Assembly: GCA_964471865.1 (NCBI GenBank)
Contig: CAYYHU010000035.1
Coordinates: 1 to 18,772 of the forward strand
Direction: 5' to 3'
DNA: 18,772 nucleotides
Source of the DNA: CAYMUC01 sp964471865
Lineage (GTDB): Bacteria > Actinomycetota > Acidimicrobiia > Acidimicrobiales > Ilumatobacteraceae
The position numbers and the translations under genes are program-made. A model generated the notes under the pieces. The model did no database searches and was not told the origin of the DNA. It saw nothing but the letters and a program-made list of their open reading frames with translations. Below, one piece after another: positions 16,795 through 18,772 of this stretch. Position 1 is the first letter of the stretch; every line of letters starts with the position of its first letter.

Positions 16795-17351
16795 CAGCCC
16801 TTGACCTTGACCATCGCGGCGCGCAACACCCTGGTCTTCCACCGATACCCGGTCCGCAACACCTCACTCACGACCGGGCCCTCGATGGAGGGGTCTTGGG
16901 TGCCGTCGCTGGGTTCGTGCATCACAGCCTCGGCCACCTCGGGATCGAAAGCGGTACCCACGAGATCGAGGGCTTCGAGCCCATGGCGCTGAAGTGCACC
17001 CATGATCGCTGACCAGACGGGCTCGATCCCGTCGATGCCGTGTGCAAAGGCCGCCTCACAGGCATCGAGAACGGGAAGGAGATCGTCGACGAGTTTCCCC
17101 GTCGCCCGTTCGACCTCATCGGCTTGTTGCTGATGGACGCGTTTGCGGTAGTTCTCGAAATCGGCTTGAAGGCGAAGCGCTATGTCTTTGAACTGGTCCC
17201 GCTCGGCGAGGAGGGCCTCGACGTCATGGACCACCTCGGCCTCGGCTGCAGCCACCTCGTCACTGTCGAGGATCTGTTCAGCACTCGAGGCGAGGTCGTT
17301 CTCGACCCCGGAGTCGATGGGGGGCTCCTCGGAAGGGTCGTGAGATGTCAT
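16794..17351 (-). CDS. grpE: GrpE nucleotide-exchange factor
   Basis: This 185-residue protein releases ADP from DnaK and so resets the chaperone cycle. The acidic N-terminus (1-45) is followed by a long helix (about 40-90, LLAERDQFKDIALRLQADF, then ENYRKRVHQQ), the core family signature, and a C-terminal beta wing (about 135-185, with VSEVLRTGYRWKTRVLRAAMVKV). The length is normal. ATG 17351 overlaps the dnaK stop by one base (TGATG), and its own stop overlaps dnaJ in the same way. Confidence 0.94.
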   Translation of the reverse strand: MTSHDPSEEPPIDSGVENDLASSAEQILDSDEVAAAEAEVVHDVEALLAERDQFKDIALRLQADFENYRKRVHQQQADEVERATGKLVDDLLPVLDACEAAFAHGIDGIEPVWSAIMGALQRHGLEALDLVGTAFDPEVAEAVMHEPSDGTQDPSIEGPVVSEVLRTGYRWKTRVLRAAMVKVKG

Positions 17352-18772
17352 CAGCGATCCTTGTCGTCATCGACGATTTCGGCGTCGATGATGTCGTCGT
17401 CCGAGGAGTTGCCCGTGTCCTGGCCCGAAGCCGAGGATCCCGCAGCTCCGGCATCGCGCGCCGCCGCCTCGTACAGCTTCTGGCTGAACGTCTGGCTCGC
17501 CGCCATGAGCTTCTCCGAGGCCGCCTTGATCGCATCGATATCGCTGCCCTCGAGAGCGGAGCGCAGTTCGTCGAGAGGCCCCTGCACGGCGGCCTTTTCG
17601 TCCTCGGAGACGTTCTCGCCCTGCTCACGCAGCACCTTGTCGGTCTGGTAAACGAGCGAGTCCGCGTTGTTGCGGACCTCTGCTTCCTCGCGACGCTTAC
17701 GGTCCTCATCGGCATGGGATTCGGCGTCTTTGACCATGCGATCGATGTCGTCTTTGGACAACGAGGACTGGCCGGTGATGGTCATCGACTGTTCCTTGTT
17801 CGTGGCGCGATCCTTGGCGGCCACGTGCACGATCCCGTTGGCGTCGATGTCGAAGGTGACCTCGATCTGAGGAACGCCTCGGGGAGCGGGCGGCAAGTCC
17901 ACGAGCTGGAACTTGCCGAGAGTCTTGTTGTACGCGGCCATCTCCCGCTCGCCCTGAAGCACATGGATCTCCACCGAGGGCTGCATGTCCTCAGCGGTGG
18001 TGAACACCTCGGTCCGCCGAGTCGGGATCGTGGTGTTGCGCTCGATGAGCTTGGTCATCACCCCGCCCTTGGTCTCGATGCCCAGCGACAACGGCGTGAC
18101 GTCGAGCAGGAGAACATCCTTGACGTCTCCCTTGAGCACACCAGCCTGCACGGCGGCGCCGATCGCCACGACCTCGTCGGGGTTCACGGACTTGTTCGGC
18201 TCTTTGCCGGTGAAGGACTGCACCAGATCCTGCACCGCCGGCATACGGGTGGAGCCTCCCACGAGGATGACGTGGTCGAGCTGGCCCTTGGTCATGCCGG
18301 CGTCCTTGAGCGCCTGCTCGAAGGGGATCCGGCAACGCTCGATCAAGTCCGCTGTCATCTCTTGGAACTTTGCCCGACTCAACGTCTCGTCGAGGTGTAG
18401 CGGGCCTTCCGCAGTGGCGGTGATGAACGGCAGGTTGATCTGGGTCGACTGCACCTGGCTGAGTTCGATCTTGGCCTTCTCCGCGGCCTCCTTGAGGCGC
18501 TGCATGGCCATACGGTCGCTCGCGAGATCCACACCATGGGCACCCTTGAACTGGCTGACGAGCCAGTCGATGATGCGCTGGTCCCAGTCGTCACCACCGA
18601 GGCTGGTGTCGCCATGGGTGCTCTTGACCTCGAACACGCCGTCACCGATCTCGAGGACCGACACGTCGAAGGTGCCACCACCGAGGTCGAACACGAGCAC
18701 CGTCTCGTCCTGGCCACCCTTGTCGAGGCCATAGGCGAGCGCTGCGGCGGTCGGCTCGTTGATGATGCGCAA
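17351..18772 (-). CDS. dnaK: DnaK (Hsp70) chaperone, 5' end cut by the window
   Basis: About 473 C-terminal residues are present; the reading frame runs off the window at RIINEPTAAALAYG, which corresponds to the region near residue 167 of E. coli DnaK, so roughly the first 165 residues and the promoter are missing. Visible marks are FDLGGGTFDVSV (phosphate 2), ILVGGSTRMP (adenosine site), the interdomain linker DVLLLDVTPLSLGIE and the beta-sandwich peptide-binding domain, then the helical lid and an acidic tail ending in DAEIVDDDKDR. It uses ATP to bind and release unfolded chains and is also the co-repressor of HspR. It is the first gene of the operon with grpE, dnaJ and hspR, and runs into grpE with a TGATG overlap. 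Confidence 0.97.
   Translation of the reverse strand: MRIINEPTAAALAYGLDKGGQDETVLVFDLGGGTFDVSVLEIGDGVFEVKSTHGDTSLGGDDWDQRIIDWLVSQFKGAHGVDLASDRMAMQRLKEAAEKAKIELSQVQSTQINLPFITATAEGPLHLDETLSRAKFQEMTADLIERCRIPFEQALKDAGMTKGQLDHVILVGGSTRMPAVQDLVQSFTGKEPNKSVNPDEVVAIGAAVQAGVLKGDVKDVLLLDVTPLSLGIETKGGVMTKLIERNTTIPTRRTEVFTTAEDMQPSVEIHVLQGEREMAAYNKTLGKFQLVDLPPAPRGVPQIEVTFDIDANGIVHVAAKDRATNKEQSMTITGQSSLSKDDIDRMVKDAESHADEDRKRREEAEVRNNADSLVYQTDKVLREQGENVSEDEKAAVQGPLDELRSALEGSDIDAIKAASEKLMAASQTFSQKLYEAAARDAGAAGSSASGQDTGNSSDDDIIDAEIVDDDKDR

Overview
This window looks like a piece of an actinobacterial chromosome. The sequence is GC-rich throughout. It has an HspR-type dnaK-grpE-dnaJ-hspR operon with a HAIR operator near clpB, an F420-type LLM flavoenzyme, TANNNT -10 boxes placed 6-8 nt before start codons (leaderless transcription), and many GTG starts. 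These traits point to Actinomycetota. A deep-branching lineage such as Acidimicrobiia is my guess, from the unusual gene mix, and is not proven. The 100-base run of N at 6581-6680 shows that this is a scaffold, probably from a draft or metagenome assembly, so left and right halves are adjacent only by assembler inference.

Layout, left to right. 1-188: the 3' part of tRNA-Asp, a full tRNA-Phe and a strong hairpin. 344-1210 (+): an MscS-type channel. 1225-3834 (-): a compact cluster of pyrE, a sensor histidine kinase and a GerMN lipoprotein. This resembles the kinase-lipoprotein part of the MtrAB-LpqB module, but the response regulator is absent. 3860-4798 (+): an LLM-family F420 oxidoreductase, divergent from pyrE across only 25 bp. 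4877-5947 (-): a kinase-fold phosphotransferase. 6186-6580 (+): a small, charged, helical protein of a family I recall as actinobacterial, cut by the gap. 6681-9207 (-): purA-purB, the two steps around adenylosuccinate; the 3' end of purB is lost in the gap. 9281-11762 (+): an unusual histidinol-dehydrogenase homologue lacking some canonical metal ligands, followed by an old-yellow-enzyme flavoprotein. 11820-14315 (-): clpB with a HAIR operator upstream. 14423-15220 (+): a Cof-type HAD phosphatase. 15256-18772 (-): hspR, dnaJ, grpE and the 3' part of dnaK.

How the genes work together. The right third is a protein-quality-control locus: DnaK-GrpE-DnaJ and the ClpB disaggregase, with the repressor HspR encoded last in the dnaK operon and its operator seen beside clpB. 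The middle holds nucleotide synthesis (pyrE, purA, purB). Several genes are tightly packed with ATGA or TGATG overlaps, implying translational coupling. I found no mobile element, CRISPR array, phage gene or clear defence system. The most unusual items are the divergent HisD-like protein and its flavoenzyme neighbour, the back-to-back leaderless promoters between pyrE and the LLM gene, the kinase/GerMN pair without a regulator, and the A at position 54 of tRNA-Phe.
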